64,000 bases of DNA from JADKAV01 sp963818505 (GCA_963818505.1 CAWFSJ010000001.1:682001-746000); one strand, 5' to 3'; shown: positions 24,231 to 33,104, numbered from the stretch's first letter. Notes: generated by a model from the sequence alone, not told the origin. Translations and numbers: made by a program.

Positions 24231-24906
24231 CCTTGGGCGGGCCGATGACGATGTGCGGGTCCGCGTCCGGGTCCAGCCAACGCAACGTGCGTTGCATCTG
24301 CGTGCGCCCCATAGCCACACAACCGGCTGTGGGCCGGTCGCGATCGACGTGTAAGAAGATGCCACCACCTTTGGACGTGCGCGCCGGCCCCAGGGCTCGC
24401 CGCTCTCCTGTGGAGGGGTCGCGGTAGGTGACATCCGGCAGGTTGTAGCCGATCACCACCGCGAACCGGTACTGACCGCCGTACTCGACAAGTCGCTCGG
24501 ACCATTGCCCGTCGGCTCGCCAACGCGCATTCTTGGCGCGCTGGGTCTGCAGCACGTTGTAAGTGCGGGGGTCACGCGGGTCGTAGGGCCAATATGAGCG
24601 CGGCGTGATCCGGTGATATGGCAGCCGAACCCCAGCTGGCCGACCCAACCCGAACGCCGAAGGCAGCGTGAACACTCCCGCCGGGGTGGTGCCGCTGTTC
24701 TGCAATCGCGTGCGTCGTGGCGCAAAGCCATTGACTCCTGCCCAGACGCGCACTTGCCGACCAACCCGCACCCACGACTCACCCGAACTCTGGAATCGGC
24801 GCAGCACAGCCTGCTGACTGCGCCATCCGCGCGCGGTCACAACGATCACCTGTCGTACAGGCTCAGGTGGTAACGCCGGGGGCGGCGGAACAGTGAACGG
24901 GAACAC
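24184..24906 (-). CDS. L,D-transpeptidase (YkuD) family protein
   Basis: Peptidoglycan cross-linking or remodelling enzyme of 240 residues. The YkuD active site is FLHVDRDRPTAGCVAM: His, 11 residues, then the catalytic Cys in T-A-G-C (family S/T-x-G-C). Upstream strands TPAGVFTLPSAFG and GYNLPDV also fit. No classical signal peptide follows the best start, GTG at 24906; the frame continues upstream without a start codon as a proline-rich stretch inside the SDR gene, so export may rely on an unrecognised signal or the true start is ambiguous. Ten bases separate it from the upstream SDR on the same strand. Confidence 0.82.
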   Translation of the reverse strand: MFPFTVPPPPALPPEPVRQVIVVTARGWRSQQAVLRRFQSSGESWVRVGRQVRVWAGVNGFAPRRTRLQNSGTTPAGVFTLPSAFGLGRPAGVRLPYHRITPRSYWPYDPRDPRTYNVLQTQRAKNARWRADGQWSERLVEYGGQYRFAVVIGYNLPDVTYRDPSTGERRALGPARTSKGGGIFLHVDRDRPTAGCVAMGRTQMQRTLRWLDPDADPHIVIGPPKVTRNWRDRIVQREPA

Positions 24907-24916
24907 GCGCGAATAC

Positions 24917-25732
24917 TCAGCCCGCGGCGGTGGCGGGATCGAGAAGACTCCGCATCTTCTTCTGGATGAACCCGATGGCTTGCTTGGGCGCGATGCGGAT
25001 CGCGAGGTTCATCAAGCGCGCGTCCTTGCCGACGAAGATGTACAGCCGATCCTTCTCGATCCCTTCGATCATGATCCGGGCGGCGTCCTGGGCAGACGTC
25101 ATGGGCATGCCGGCCGGCTCATTCGCGGTGGGCATGGCCACCCCAGAGTTCTGGGTGATCTGCGTCTGCACGGCTCCCGGCATGATGACCGACACATTCA
25201 CCCGTGTGTCGATCAGCTCCGCGTACAGCCCCTCGGTGAGCAACTTGACGGCGGCCTTGCTCGCGCCGTACACACTCTGCCCGGGGAATGGGAAGAACCC
25301 GCCCATGCTGGAGACGTTGGCGATGTGCGCCTCAGGGCGGTCGACCAGTTCAGGAAGGAAGGCCTTCACCATGTGCACTGTGCCCATGAGATTGACATCA
25401 AGGACCCGGGTTATGTGCTCGTAGTCCAGATCCCCGACCGGAACGAACGGCTGAATGATCCCGGCGTTGTTGATCAGACCGTCAACGCACCCGTGCGCCT
25501 CGACCACAGCGCCCACAAGAGCCTCGACCGAGGTCCGCTCGGTGATGTCCACGACGTGGGTGCTCAGGCGGGCACCAACCGCGGCGAGTTCGGCCGTCTG
25601 CTCCAGCGCCTCGGCCCGGACGTCCACGGCTGCGACCTGACCGCCGGCCCGCAGTAACTGCAGCACCAGTTCCTGACCCATCCCCGCGCCGCCACCGGTG
25701 ACAACCCACACCTTGCCCGCGACCCTCACCAC
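24917..25732 (-). CDS. Short-chain dehydrogenase/reductase
   Basis: NAD(P)-dependent oxidoreductase of 271 residues. Cofactor loop VTGGGAGMGQE near the N-terminus, INNAGII, catalytic Ser in VSSMGGFFPFPG and Y-x-x-x-K in VYGASKAAVK. The acidic residue after strand 2 (AAVDVRAEALEQ) suggests NAD preference. The C-terminal tail (KQAIGFIQKKMRSLLDP) is amphipathic and basic and may touch membrane. Of several possible GTG starts, 25732 is chosen because AGGAGG lies five bases upstream. Substrate unknown. Confidence 0.88.
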   Translation of the reverse strand: MVRVAGKVWVVTGGGAGMGQELVLQLLRAGGQVAAVDVRAEALEQTAELAAVGARLSTHVVDITERTSVEALVGAVVEAHGCVDGLINNAGIIQPFVPVGDLDYEHITRVLDVNLMGTVHMVKAFLPELVDRPEAHIANVSSMGGFFPFPGQSVYGASKAAVKLLTEGLYAELIDTRVNVSVIMPGAVQTQITQNSGVAMPTANEPAGMPMTSAQDAARIMIEGIEKDRLYIFVGKDARLMNLAIRIAPKQAIGFIQKKMRSLLDPATAAG

Positions 25733-25773
25733 GACCACCTCCTCGCAACCCCAAGACTATGCCTGTGCTCCTG

Positions 25774-25841
25774 GTTAGAGGTTGTGCTCCTGGTTAGCGA
25801 AACAACGCGTGGATTCGCTAACGAACCGCACAACCTCTAAC
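25774..25841. repeat. Dispersed palindromic repeat, copy B
   Basis: Same orientation and nearly the same sequence as copy A at 3211: outer arms 25774-25786 and 25829-25841, inner arm 25792-25801 with TTCGCTAAC (25814-25822), identical 12-base loop ACAACGCGTGGA. Differences are confined to the spacers between stems. It separates two minus-strand genes. Confidence 0.85.
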
Positions 25842-25862
25842 GCCGTGGGTTAACGGGCAGCT

Positions 25863-26630
25863 TCAGCCAGTCCAACCGCGACTGACCTCATCGGCCTCTG
25901 CCAATCCCTCTCGCACCGACTCCAGACTCATGGTCAGATCGTCCAGGATCTGACCCGCCGGGTCACCCTCGAACGCAGAAGTTCCCATCGCCACCAGTTC
26001 TCCGGTGCGCGAGGCGAGACCCTCCATGTCCAGCGCCGCGGTCTGAGTCCGGGCCAGCAGAGTCTCGCGCAGCCGAGCCAGCCGGGCCAGTGATTCAGAT
26101 TGTGCGCTGACTGCGTCCAAGGCCCGCTGGCGTTCGGCACGCAGCTGCGGGTCGACCTCCGCCGTAAGGGCCGCCTGCAACCTGGCGGCCTCCTGCTGCA
26201 CCTGGCCAGGCTGGGCGGCTTGCAGCGCGCCATCCACCAGCGTCACCCGCCCGGCGAGTTCCCGCAGAGCCTGCACGACGGTTCCCGCTTCGTCATCAAC
26301 TTGGGCCACCTCAGCACGTAATCCCGGGTCCGCCGGACGGTCGGCCAGTTGGTGTATCTGCTGGGCGGCAACCCTGGCCCGCTGGACGAACTGGCCCTGA
26401 GGGGAGTTGGCAGGGGCTTCCGGCAATCGATCACGGCGTTCTTGCTCAGGCGATCTCGGCGAACGCGACCCGATCGCAACCTTGGTGCCGAGTACGACCG
26501 CCCCGATCACGGCGCCAACCACGATCGCGGGCGGACCAAGCGGTGCAGCCAGGACCGCCCACCCCAGTCCCCCACTGATTCCGGCCACCAGCCAGCCCCA
26601 AGGGTCCTTCAGTTCGTCGGACACAGCCAC
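25863..26630 (-). CDS. Membrane-anchored coiled-coil protein, partner of VWA protein
   Basis: A 255-residue protein of unknown function. A hydrophobic hairpin at about 12-52 (WLVAGISGGLGWAVLAAPLG ... IVVGAVIGAVVLGTK) is followed by a long, Gln/Ala/Leu/Glu-rich alpha-helical region (about 75-250) with heptad spacing, predicted to be coiled coil. It starts 25 bases after the stop of the substrate-binding/VWA gene and is cotranscribed with it. I infer that the two form an envelope complex with the coiled coil in the cytoplasm; nothing in the sequence gives a biochemical activity. Confidence 0.78.
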   Translation of the reverse strand: MAVSDELKDPWGWLVAGISGGLGWAVLAAPLGPPAIVVGAVIGAVVLGTKVAIGSRSPRSPEQERRDRLPEAPANSPQGQFVQRARVAAQQIHQLADRPADPGLRAEVAQVDDEAGTVVQALRELAGRVTLVDGALQAAQPGQVQQEAARLQAALTAEVDPQLRAERQRALDAVSAQSESLARLARLRETLLARTQTAALDMEGLASRTGELVAMGTSAFEGDPAGQILDDLTMSLESVREGLAEADEVSRGWTG

Positions 26631-26655
26631 GATGACAGTCTGCCGCAGAGCCGGA

Positions 26656-28488
26656 TCAGAAGTTCGACAGCACGCTGGTCATGATCTTCTCAATGCTCGC
26701 CGGGTCGGTCGCCTCGTAGTACTTGCCCCGCGATGCTTCCGCGATCGCCACCAGTGCCTCGGTGTCGGCAGACCCGCCGTAACCGATCGTGAATACCCGG
26801 ACCGTGGTGTCCACACTCTCGCCGTTGAGCTGGCGGACCAACCCGTTGAGGTCGGTGTCCGGCGGATACTCGTTGCGACCGTCGCTGAGCAGCACGATGG
26901 CGTTGATCCGGTCGGTGGGCAGGTCCTTCAGCATCCGTGCCTGCGCCTGTCGCAACGTCGCATACAAACCAGTGCCACCATCGGCCACGAGCCGATCGAT
27001 GTCGCGCTGCATCCTTGGGACCGTGTCCTTCGCAGGACCGATCGGAACCAACTCGGCGAACGGTTCCCCCGTGGGTCCGAGGTCTGTTGAGAAGACCCAC
27101 AAACCGACCTCGTCATCGGGGGCGAACTGTTCCAGAGCGCCGATGGCAGCCTGCTTGGCCAGTGTGATCTTGTCCGTGCCCGCCTCCGGAACAGGTTCAG
27201 CCATCGAGCCCGACACATCGATCACCAGCAGAACGTGAGCCCGCTTGCGCAGCTGGGCCCAACTGTCCTCGATCGCGGCCAGCACCACAGGTGAGGGCGG
27301 TGTGAGCACATTCGTCGCACCGGCAGGGAGCATCCCGTTCTCCTGCGTGATCACTGAGCCCGGCTGGCCCTCGAAGGTGCGGAAGCCGGCATCGGTGAAC
27401 GCGGACTGTTGCTCCGGCTGCTGCAGCCAGGCCAAGAAATCGCCAGCCGCCTGCTGCTTGGCAGCGTCCACCCATGGCGCGTCCAGCACGATCCACGGGT
27501 TGTCGGAGACGAGGGTCCCGTCCTTCGGGTAGAACGCGACCAGTGGGATCCTGGGTTTCGGTTCCTTGCCAGCCTTGGCCGGGTCGCCCGTGGGGTTGCC
27601 CTGGTTGTAGTCCAGTACCGACTTCTCCTCGACGGTCACTGCCGAGACATAGGTCAAACCCTTGCCCGCTGCGGCCTCGTTGGCCATGTTCTCCAGAAAC
27701 GTCAAGGTGGTGTCGCCGTAGTGGACCACGGACGACTCAAGTTCCTTGACGAATTCGCGGGTCGCTGGATCGGAGACGTTCTTAAGCGTCAGGTCGCTGG
27801 ACAGGCCGGTCGCTGCGAAGTATGAGGCGATGGTGGCGTTGAGCCCCGAGGTTGAGTAATTGGGGTTCGTCTTACCGAGCTTGAACCTTCCCCATTCGGG
27901 ATGGCCGACCTCACCCCAGCCCTTCGGTGATTTCGCCAACGCGGCCAGGTCCGCCCAGCCGATCTGCTCGTCGGGCCATCCCAGCGCCTCGGCCATCGGC
28001 TTGGGCATTGCGATCACCAGGGGCGTCTGCACCAGCGAAGGCAGTTCGTCGGGCACAGGCGACGGGTTGTCCTGCTGCGCCGAAGTCTGATCGACCAGAA
28101 CCGCCCACGAGGACGACGCGGGGGTCCACACGTCCGGGCGCGGACCGTCAACCTGCTCGTTCCACCCTCGAGCGAGGGCCTGCGCGGCACCACCGGAGGC
28201 CTTGGACACGACCTCCACATCGACGCACTGAACGTCCACTCTGGGATCGGTGGCGTTGTACTCCTGGGACAGGTCAGCGAGCAGTGCGGCCTTCTCACTG
28301 GAGGCCACGACCTGAACCTTCATACAGTCCGCACGGTCACCGGCAGTTGTCGGATCAGCGTCCGCCGTCCCACCAGAGCCCGAAGACCCCCCACCCAGCA
28401 ACATCCGCGCGCCGATGATCAGCACCAGGCCGATGACGGCCGCGACGACCAACGGCACGAACGACCGTCTGGCTGTGCTCACGCACAC
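26656..28488 (-). CDS. Substrate-binding plus von Willebrand A domain membrane protein
   Basis: A 610-residue exported, membrane-tethered protein. N-terminal anchor RRSFVPLVVAAVIGLVLIIG (7-26), a Gly/Ser linker, then an ABC-type periplasmic-binding fold (about 45-385: VQVVASSEKAALLADLSQEY, RPDVWTPASSSW, PLVIAMPKPMAEALGWP), then a VWA domain (about 420-610) with a complete MIDAS: DVSGS, a later Thr (GGTGLYAT) and LLSDGRNE. The combination is known from actinobacteria and cyanobacteria without a defined role. No ABC permease or ATPase is adjacent; the partner is the coiled-coil membrane protein downstream. The GTG at 28488 is preceded by GAGGGGCAG; other GTGs nearby are possible. Confidence 0.88.
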   Translation of the reverse strand: MCVSTARRSFVPLVVAAVIGLVLIIGARMLLGGGSSGSGGTADADPTTAGDRADCMKVQVVASSEKAALLADLSQEYNATDPRVDVQCVDVEVVSKASGGAAQALARGWNEQVDGPRPDVWTPASSSWAVLVDQTSAQQDNPSPVPDELPSLVQTPLVIAMPKPMAEALGWPDEQIGWADLAALAKSPKGWGEVGHPEWGRFKLGKTNPNYSTSGLNATIASYFAATGLSSDLTLKNVSDPATREFVKELESSVVHYGDTTLTFLENMANEAAAGKGLTYVSAVTVEEKSVLDYNQGNPTGDPAKAGKEPKPRIPLVAFYPKDGTLVSDNPWIVLDAPWVDAAKQQAAGDFLAWLQQPEQQSAFTDAGFRTFEGQPGSVITQENGMLPAGATNVLTPPSPVVLAAIEDSWAQLRKRAHVLLVIDVSGSMAEPVPEAGTDKITLAKQAAIGALEQFAPDDEVGLWVFSTDLGPTGEPFAELVPIGPAKDTVPRMQRDIDRLVADGGTGLYATLRQAQARMLKDLPTDRINAIVLLSDGRNEYPPDTDLNGLVRQLNGESVDTTVRVFTIGYGGSADTEALVAIAEASRGKYYEATDPASIEKIMTSVLSNF

Positions 28489-28614
28489 CACCTGCCCCTC
28501 ACTCTGGTCTCGACCGTACATCTTGGCTCGGACAAACCCCTGCGAACAGCGAGAAGACAGCCAGCCACCAAAGCGACTCGACCCCGCCCGGGTCGATGCG
28601 GCAGGGTCAGAGGC

Positions 28615-29022
28615 ATGAACTGGACACTGGAAGTGGTTGTCGTGCCGGTCGCAGATGTCGACCGCGCCAAGGAGTTCTACTCGAACGGGCTGGGTTTCGT
28701 CGTGGATCACGACACCGCCATCCCTGATATGGGTCGCATCGTGCAACTCACGCCACCGGGGTCAGGGTGCTCGATCGTGATCGGCACCGGCCTCGTTCCC
28801 GACATGCAACCCGGCTCTCTAAAGGGCCTGCAGCTGGTCGTCCCCGACCTCGAGCAGGCCCGCGCCGAACTTGTCGAACGCGCCGTGGCGGTGAGTGAGA
28901 TCAGGACCATGGGCCAGAACCCTCATCCGACCCCCCATCGGCTGGACAACGTCGGATTCATGTTCTTCGACGATCCGGACGGCAATGGCTGGGCGGTGCA
29001 ACAGATCTCCAGTCGGGCGTGA
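28615..29022 (+). CDS. Glyoxalase/bleomycin-resistance (VOC) family protein
   Basis: A 135-residue single-chain VOC protein: two beta-alpha-beta-beta-beta modules, EVVVVPVADVDRAKEFYSNG at the start and LQLVVPDLEQARAELVERAV in the middle, ending with FMFFDDPDGNGWAVQQI, where the D-P-D-G-N motif is the usual metal-ligand turn. Such proteins act as lyases, isomerases, dioxygenases or drug-binding proteins; the substrate cannot be read. ATG at 28615 with AGAGG close by. It is divergent from the VWA gene and followed 13 bases later by an alpha/beta hydrolase. Confidence 0.88.
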   Translation: MNWTLEVVVVPVADVDRAKEFYSNGLGFVVDHDTAIPDMGRIVQLTPPGSGCSIVIGTGLVPDMQPGSLKGLQLVVPDLEQARAELVERAVAVSEIRTMGQNPHPTPHRLDNVGFMFFDDPDGNGWAVQQISSRA

Positions 29023-29035
29023 ATACGCTCAAGGT

Positions 29036-29827
29036 GTGAGGCCCGACTCTCCCAGCGACCCGACCACGCAGACCATCGACTCCGACGCTTCGGTCCTGGC
29101 CTATACAGAGGAGGGCGCAGGAGAACCCACCCTGATCGCAATCCCTGGACTACCCGGCAGCGTCAGGGACTTCCGCTGGCTGGCGCCAACGCTGAGTTCA
29201 CAAATGCGTGTATTGCGCTTCGATCCACCTGGCAATGGCGCCTCACCCAGGGACGGGTTCACCGGGCTCACCTTGGCACAGCGCGCAGAACCGGTACTGG
29301 CACTCATCGAGCGACTGTGCTCGGGCCCGGTGGTTCTCGCCGGGCACTCCGCAGGGGCAGGCGTTGTCGCACATCTGGCCGCGCGGCGACCCGAACTGGT
29401 CCGGGCGGCTGTGATGCTGGCCCCCGCCGGTCCAAAGCCACATCTGGCACGCCGCCCGATGCGAGTGTTCGCCGGCGCCTTGGGCCTGCCCGGCGCTCGC
29501 ACGGTCGTGGATCCCCTGATCCGCCGCGTATACGCCGCGCAGGGGTTCCCCGGGTATCTCACCGATGACGAACGTGCCTTCGCCATCATCGACGCACTCG
29601 CCTTCGACTTCGACGACTATCGCGCGGACCTCGCCGGTATGCGTTGCCCGACCCTGGTTGCGTGGGCGCGCGACGACGCGATCATCCCGGCCACCACGTT
29701 CCAGGCTCTGGAGCAGATGGTGCCTGATGGACCCCGGCTGCGCTTCGACGACGGCGGCCACAGCGTGCAGAAAGCGCACGCTAACGAGATCGGCGCCGCA
29801 ATCCTTGCATTGATGCGAGGATTGTGA
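29036..29827 (+). CDS. Alpha/beta hydrolase
   Basis: Soluble hydrolase of 263 residues. Oxyanion region IAIPGLPGSVRDF, nucleophile elbow AGHSAGAG (Ser), acid in VAWARDDAIIP (Asp) and His in FDDGGHSVQ complete the triad. A helical cap lies around residues 140-200. Start GTG at 29036, preceded at six bases by TACGCT, so it may have its own leaderless promoter despite lying 13 bases after the VOC gene. It ends one base before the convergent response-regulator stop. Substrate unknown. Confidence 0.87.
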   Translation: MRPDSPSDPTTQTIDSDASVLAYTEEGAGEPTLIAIPGLPGSVRDFRWLAPTLSSQMRVLRFDPPGNGASPRDGFTGLTLAQRAEPVLALIERLCSGPVVLAGHSAGAGVVAHLAARRPELVRAAVMLAPAGPKPHLARRPMRVFAGALGLPGARTVVDPLIRRVYAAQGFPGYLTDDERAFAIIDALAFDFDDYRADLAGMRCPTLVAWARDDAIIPATTFQALEQMVPDGPRLRFDDGGHSVQKAHANEIGAAILALMRGL

Positions 29828-30448
29828 TCAGCTCAGCCCTCGTCCGCGAGCCCACTTGGCCAACTCCCGGCGATTGCTCAACTGGAGCTTGCGCAACACC
29901 GCGGACATGTGGGTTTCCACCGTCTTGACACTCACGAACAGTTCCTCTGCGGTTTCCTTGTAGGTGTATCCGCGAGCGATGAGTCGCATGACGTCGCGCT
30001 CGCGCGCCGTCAGCAGGTCGAGCTCATCGTCGGTCTGCGCAGCTCCTCCGGTGAACGCGTCCAACACAAAACCCGCCAGCCGCGGACTGAATACCGCTTC
30101 ACCGGCGGCCACTTGCCGGATGGCCGTGGCCAGGGCATCGGCGGTGATGTCCTTGGTCACATAGCCGCGAGCGCCGAGCCGCACAACACCGATCACATCC
30201 TCGGAGGCGTCCGAGACCGACAACGCCAGGTACTTGGACGTCCCGCTGACTTGTTCGAGCACACTTTGCGCATTGCCTCCGGGAAGATGCACGTCAAGCA
30301 GAACCACCTCGGGGGTCGTTCGCTGGATCACCGCAACCGCTTGGGAGACATCGGCGGCTTGTCCCACTACCTCGATGTCATCCGGGAGACCGCCAGCGAT
30401 CCCAGCCCGCACCATCTCGTGGTCGTCCACGATCACCAGGCGGATCAT
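29828..30448 (-). CDS. NarL/LuxR-family response regulator
   Basis: DNA-binding partner of the sensor kinase upstream. The receiver domain (1-120) has the acidic pair VDDHEM, phospho-acceptor Asp in VVLLDVHLPGG (about 51) and the conserved Lys in GYVTKD. The C-terminal LuxR helix-turn-helix (about 140-206) reads LTARERDVMRLIARGYTYKE ... VSVKTVETHMSAVLRKL. Its ATG overlaps the kinase stop (ATGA at 30445-30448). Probable targets are the divergent PspC gene and its own operon, by analogy with PspC-linked envelope stress systems. Confidence 0.94.
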   Translation of the reverse strand: MIRLVIVDDHEMVRAGIAGGLPDDIEVVGQAADVSQAVAVIQRTTPEVVLLDVHLPGGNAQSVLEQVSGTSKYLALSVSDASEDVIGVVRLGARGYVTKDITADALATAIRQVAAGEAVFSPRLAGFVLDAFTGGAAQTDDELDLLTARERDVMRLIARGYTYKETAEELFVSVKTVETHMSAVLRKLQLSNRRELAKWARGRGLS

Positions 30449-31569
30449 GTGCGTGTCGGCAGTGTCAAGCGCACCTCAGTGCCTGTACCCGTGTCCCGAA
30501 TGTCACAGGTCCCGCCGACGCGGCGCATGCGAGCGATCATGGACTCACGTACGCCCTTGCGATCGGCCGGGATGACTGTTGGGTCAAAGCCCGCGCCCCG
30601 GTCGCGCACGAAGACCGCGCTGTGCGCCTGCTCGACCTCGGCGTAGACACTGATCGCACCGCCGGAGTGCTTCGCAGCGTTGAGGACGGCCTCCCCGGCA
30701 GCGGCAACCAACGCGTGCCCGTCGTGATCCAGTTCCATGTCGCCGACGCTCACCACCTCTACGGTGACGGGGTATTCGGCTTCCACCCTCGCGGCCACGT
30801 TCGCCAAAGCGGCTGTCAGTGTCCCTTCGGGGTCTCCGACCGGCTCGTAAAGCCACGACCGCAGGTGTCGTTCTTCGGCTCGCGCGAGCCGCACGACCTG
30901 CTCGGGATCGTTCGCATGACCGCGGATGAGAGTCAGCGTCTGCAACACCGAATCGTGCACCTGGGTCGCCAGTTCTGCGCGCGCCTGTGAACGGATCCGC
31001 TCCTGCCTCTCGTTGGTGAGTTCCTGGTAGAGACCCGCGATCCAGGGCATCGCGATCAGACCGACACCGGCCAACAACAGAATCGCGACAGCCAACGCGT
31101 TCAGCACCGACCGCACGCCCAGCCCACTGATCGCGAGCCCGCCCATACCCAACACGACCAGCAGGATGCCGAGAACGAGGGCGGTCCATTGCAGACCGTC
31201 CGGACGCACGCGCCTCGACGGTGACAGCCTGGTCCACACCACCGTCGCACCGAGCGCCACGACAGCCAGCGGCAATCCGATCTGCATCCAGCCGCTGCTT
31301 GGGAAGAACAACAGTCCGCCCACTACCAACGCCGAGAAGGCGAGAAGGCGCACGGTGTCGGACTCGTCGGGGTCTGCAGGTGGCAGCACGGCCCAGAACG
31401 CTGCGTACGCGATCACGCCTATTCCGCCGAAGAGACTCAACACGACGAAGATCAGGCGAATCGCACCAACCGGCCACCCCAGATGGTCGGCCAGCCCCAC
31501 GGCCACTCCCCCGATCCACCGTCCCTGCGTCTGACGATAGGCACGCGGAGGCGCGACGTGGGTACTCAC
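30445..31569 (-). CDS. PspC-domain sensor histidine kinase
   Basis: Membrane sensor of 374 residues. The N-terminal PspC domain (about 12-60: TQGRWIGGVAVGLADHLGWP ... AAFWAVLPP) is followed by four to five transmembrane helices (to about 205), a HisKA_3 dimerisation helix with the phospho-accepting His in TQVHDSVLQTLTLIRGH, and an HATPase domain with the N-box EAVLNAAKHSG and G-box VRDRGAGFDP. This PspC-kinase plus NarL regulator arrangement is known from actinobacteria as an envelope-stress pair. GTG at 31569 with GACAAT six bases upstream. Divergent from the PspC gene at 31681 across 111 bases. Confidence 0.92.
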   Translation of the reverse strand: MSTHVAPPRAYRQTQGRWIGGVAVGLADHLGWPVGAIRLIFVVLSLFGGIGVIAYAAFWAVLPPADPDESDTVRLLAFSALVVGGLLFFPSSGWMQIGLPLAVVALGATVVWTRLSPSRRVRPDGLQWTALVLGILLVVLGMGGLAISGLGVRSVLNALAVAILLLAGVGLIAMPWIAGLYQELTNERQERIRSQARAELATQVHDSVLQTLTLIRGHANDPEQVVRLARAEERHLRSWLYEPVGDPEGTLTAALANVAARVEAEYPVTVEVVSVGDMELDHDGHALVAAAGEAVLNAAKHSGGAISVYAEVEQAHSAVFVRDRGAGFDPTVIPADRKGVRESMIARMRRVGGTCDIRDTGTGTEVRLTLPTRT

Positions 31570-31680
31570 ACGACCATTGTCGCCCACTCGACGCGTCGGG
31601 GGATCGGGGTGAAACCCTGAGAAGAAGATCAGGGTCATCACCGGATGTGGGGCAACGTCGTTCGGGCAGACAGTGGAGCC

Positions 31681-32898
31681 ATGGATGAAACAACGATGCA
31701 AGTGACACCCACACCACCGCCGGCGAACCCACCGAGGCTGCTGAGGCGCAGTTCCAGCGACCGCGTGTTCGGGGGTGTTTGCGGCGGGCTGGGCCGGTAC
31801 TGGAACGTTGACCCCGTTGTTCTGCGGGTCGTGTTCGGGATCTCGTTGCTGGTGGGCGGGCTCGGTCTGTTCGCCTACCTCGCCATGTGGTGGTTGGTAC
31901 CCGATGAGTCAGCTCCTGCGACTGCGCGTCTCAATCCGTCCTGGGTGCTGGTCGGGCTGGGCTGCATCGCAGCAGGGATCGCGGGCCTGATCGGGCTCGG
32001 TCTGCTGTTCAGCGACGGCGGCAGCGGAGTCCTGCTCGGCGCCTTGATCGCAGGTGTCGTGATCTGGATCGTTCTGAGCCAGCGACAAACCAGGTCCACG
32101 ACGAACATGGCGCCGATCCCTGCGCCCGAGCAGGGCTACGCATACGGGGGCACGGGCGACTACACCCAGACCTCGGTTCTGCCCGAAGCACCACAACTGC
32201 CCCCCGCCCCGCCGCGGCAGACCTCCTACCTGGGATTGGCCGGCCTGTGTGCGGCGATCGCCGCAACCGGCATCGCGTTGCTTGTGTCGGGCAACCCCGT
32301 GGTCGTGCTGGCAGCCGGGCTGTTGTCACTGGGTGTGACGCTGGTAATCGGCGCCTTCCGGGGTCGCGCCCGGTGGCTGCTCTTCTTCGCGATCCCGCTG
32401 TTCATGATCATGACCCTTGTGGGCCAAGTGCAACGACTCGACGTGAACGCGGGTGAGTTGACGTGGTTTCCAACGGCGGACAACACCACGTACAGCCTGA
32501 CAGCAGGGACTCTGGACGTCGACTTCTCCGACTGGCAGGGCGTCCCCGCCGACGGCGACACGGTTCGCATCGACGTAGGGGTCGGAGAGGTGCGAGTCGC
32601 CGCGCCCAGCAACTGGGACCTGATCGTATGGACCGACTTCGGCATCCCGGGTTCGGTTGAAGTTGGGGGCGAGAACGGCTTCACAAGGACCAACGGTGAC
32701 GGCGGCCGCTTCCGCACACTGATCCCAGCCACAACCGAAAAAGCCGACGGTTCCCTGCAAATCGACCTTTTCGTACAGGCCGGTGCTGTGTTCGTGGAGC
32801 CGGGAGCCCCGGCCGTCGGCAAGACGCCGGAAAGCACGGGCGCGCAAGAGCCCACCAAGAAGATGCCGGACAACAACAAGAAGGAGCAGGCACGATGA
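31681..32898 (+). CDS. PspC-domain membrane protein with C-terminal beta domain
   Basis: A 405-residue membrane protein. A PspC domain lies at about 20-75 (LRRSSSDRVFGGVCGGLGRY ... MWWLVPDESAP), followed by two helices (about 82-135), a Pro/Thr-rich linker, three more helices (about 180-250) and an extracellular-type beta domain (about 265-380: SLTAGTLDVDFSDW, VRIDVGVGEVRVAAP, NWDLIVWTDFGIPGSVEVGG) resembling the LiaF/DUF2154-type adhesin-like domain. Lys-rich C-terminus. It faces the PspC kinase-regulator genes and probably shares their control. The ATG at 31681 precedes MDETTMQ; M6 is an alternative. Confidence 0.87.
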   Translation: MDETTMQVTPTPPPANPPRLLRRSSSDRVFGGVCGGLGRYWNVDPVVLRVVFGISLLVGGLGLFAYLAMWWLVPDESAPATARLNPSWVLVGLGCIAAGIAGLIGLGLLFSDGGSGVLLGALIAGVVIWIVLSQRQTRSTTNMAPIPAPEQGYAYGGTGDYTQTSVLPEAPQLPPAPPRQTSYLGLAGLCAAIAATGIALLVSGNPVVVLAAGLLSLGVTLVIGAFRGRARWLLFFAIPLFMIMTLVGQVQRLDVNAGELTWFPTADNTTYSLTAGTLDVDFSDWQGVPADGDTVRIDVGVGEVRVAAPSNWDLIVWTDFGIPGSVEVGGENGFTRTNGDGGRFRTLIPATTEKADGSLQIDLFVQAGAVFVEPGAPAVGKTPESTGAQEPTKKMPDNNKKEQAR

Positions 32899-33083
32899 GC
32901 AAGCACCCACTGGACGTCCTCAGCCTCGGTGCCGGTGTGATGTTCACACTCTTCGCACTGGCCTACATGCTCATCCCGGAAGCCATCAGTTGGACGGTGA
33001 CGGTTCCCCTGATGCTGGTCGGTCTCGGAGTGTTCGGCATGACCGCCGCAGTCGTCGCCCAGCGCCGACGGCAGTCTCAATAG
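32895..33083 (+). CDS. Small two-helix membrane protein after PspC
   Basis: A 62-residue protein with two hydrophobic helices (about 8-28 and 32-53) and a basic end RRRQSQ. The ATG at 32895 overlaps the stop of the PspC gene (ATGA) and has AAGGAG upstream, so it is translationally coupled. Small membrane companions are usual in PspC/Lia-type operons, but no family name is certain. A 17-base-pair hairpin follows its stop. Confidence 0.8.
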   Translation: MSKHPLDVLSLGAGVMFTLFALAYMLIPEAISWTVTVPLMLVGLGVFGMTAAVVAQRRRQSQ

Positions 33084-33104
33084 TTGTCCACTGACTGACG
33101 ACTC

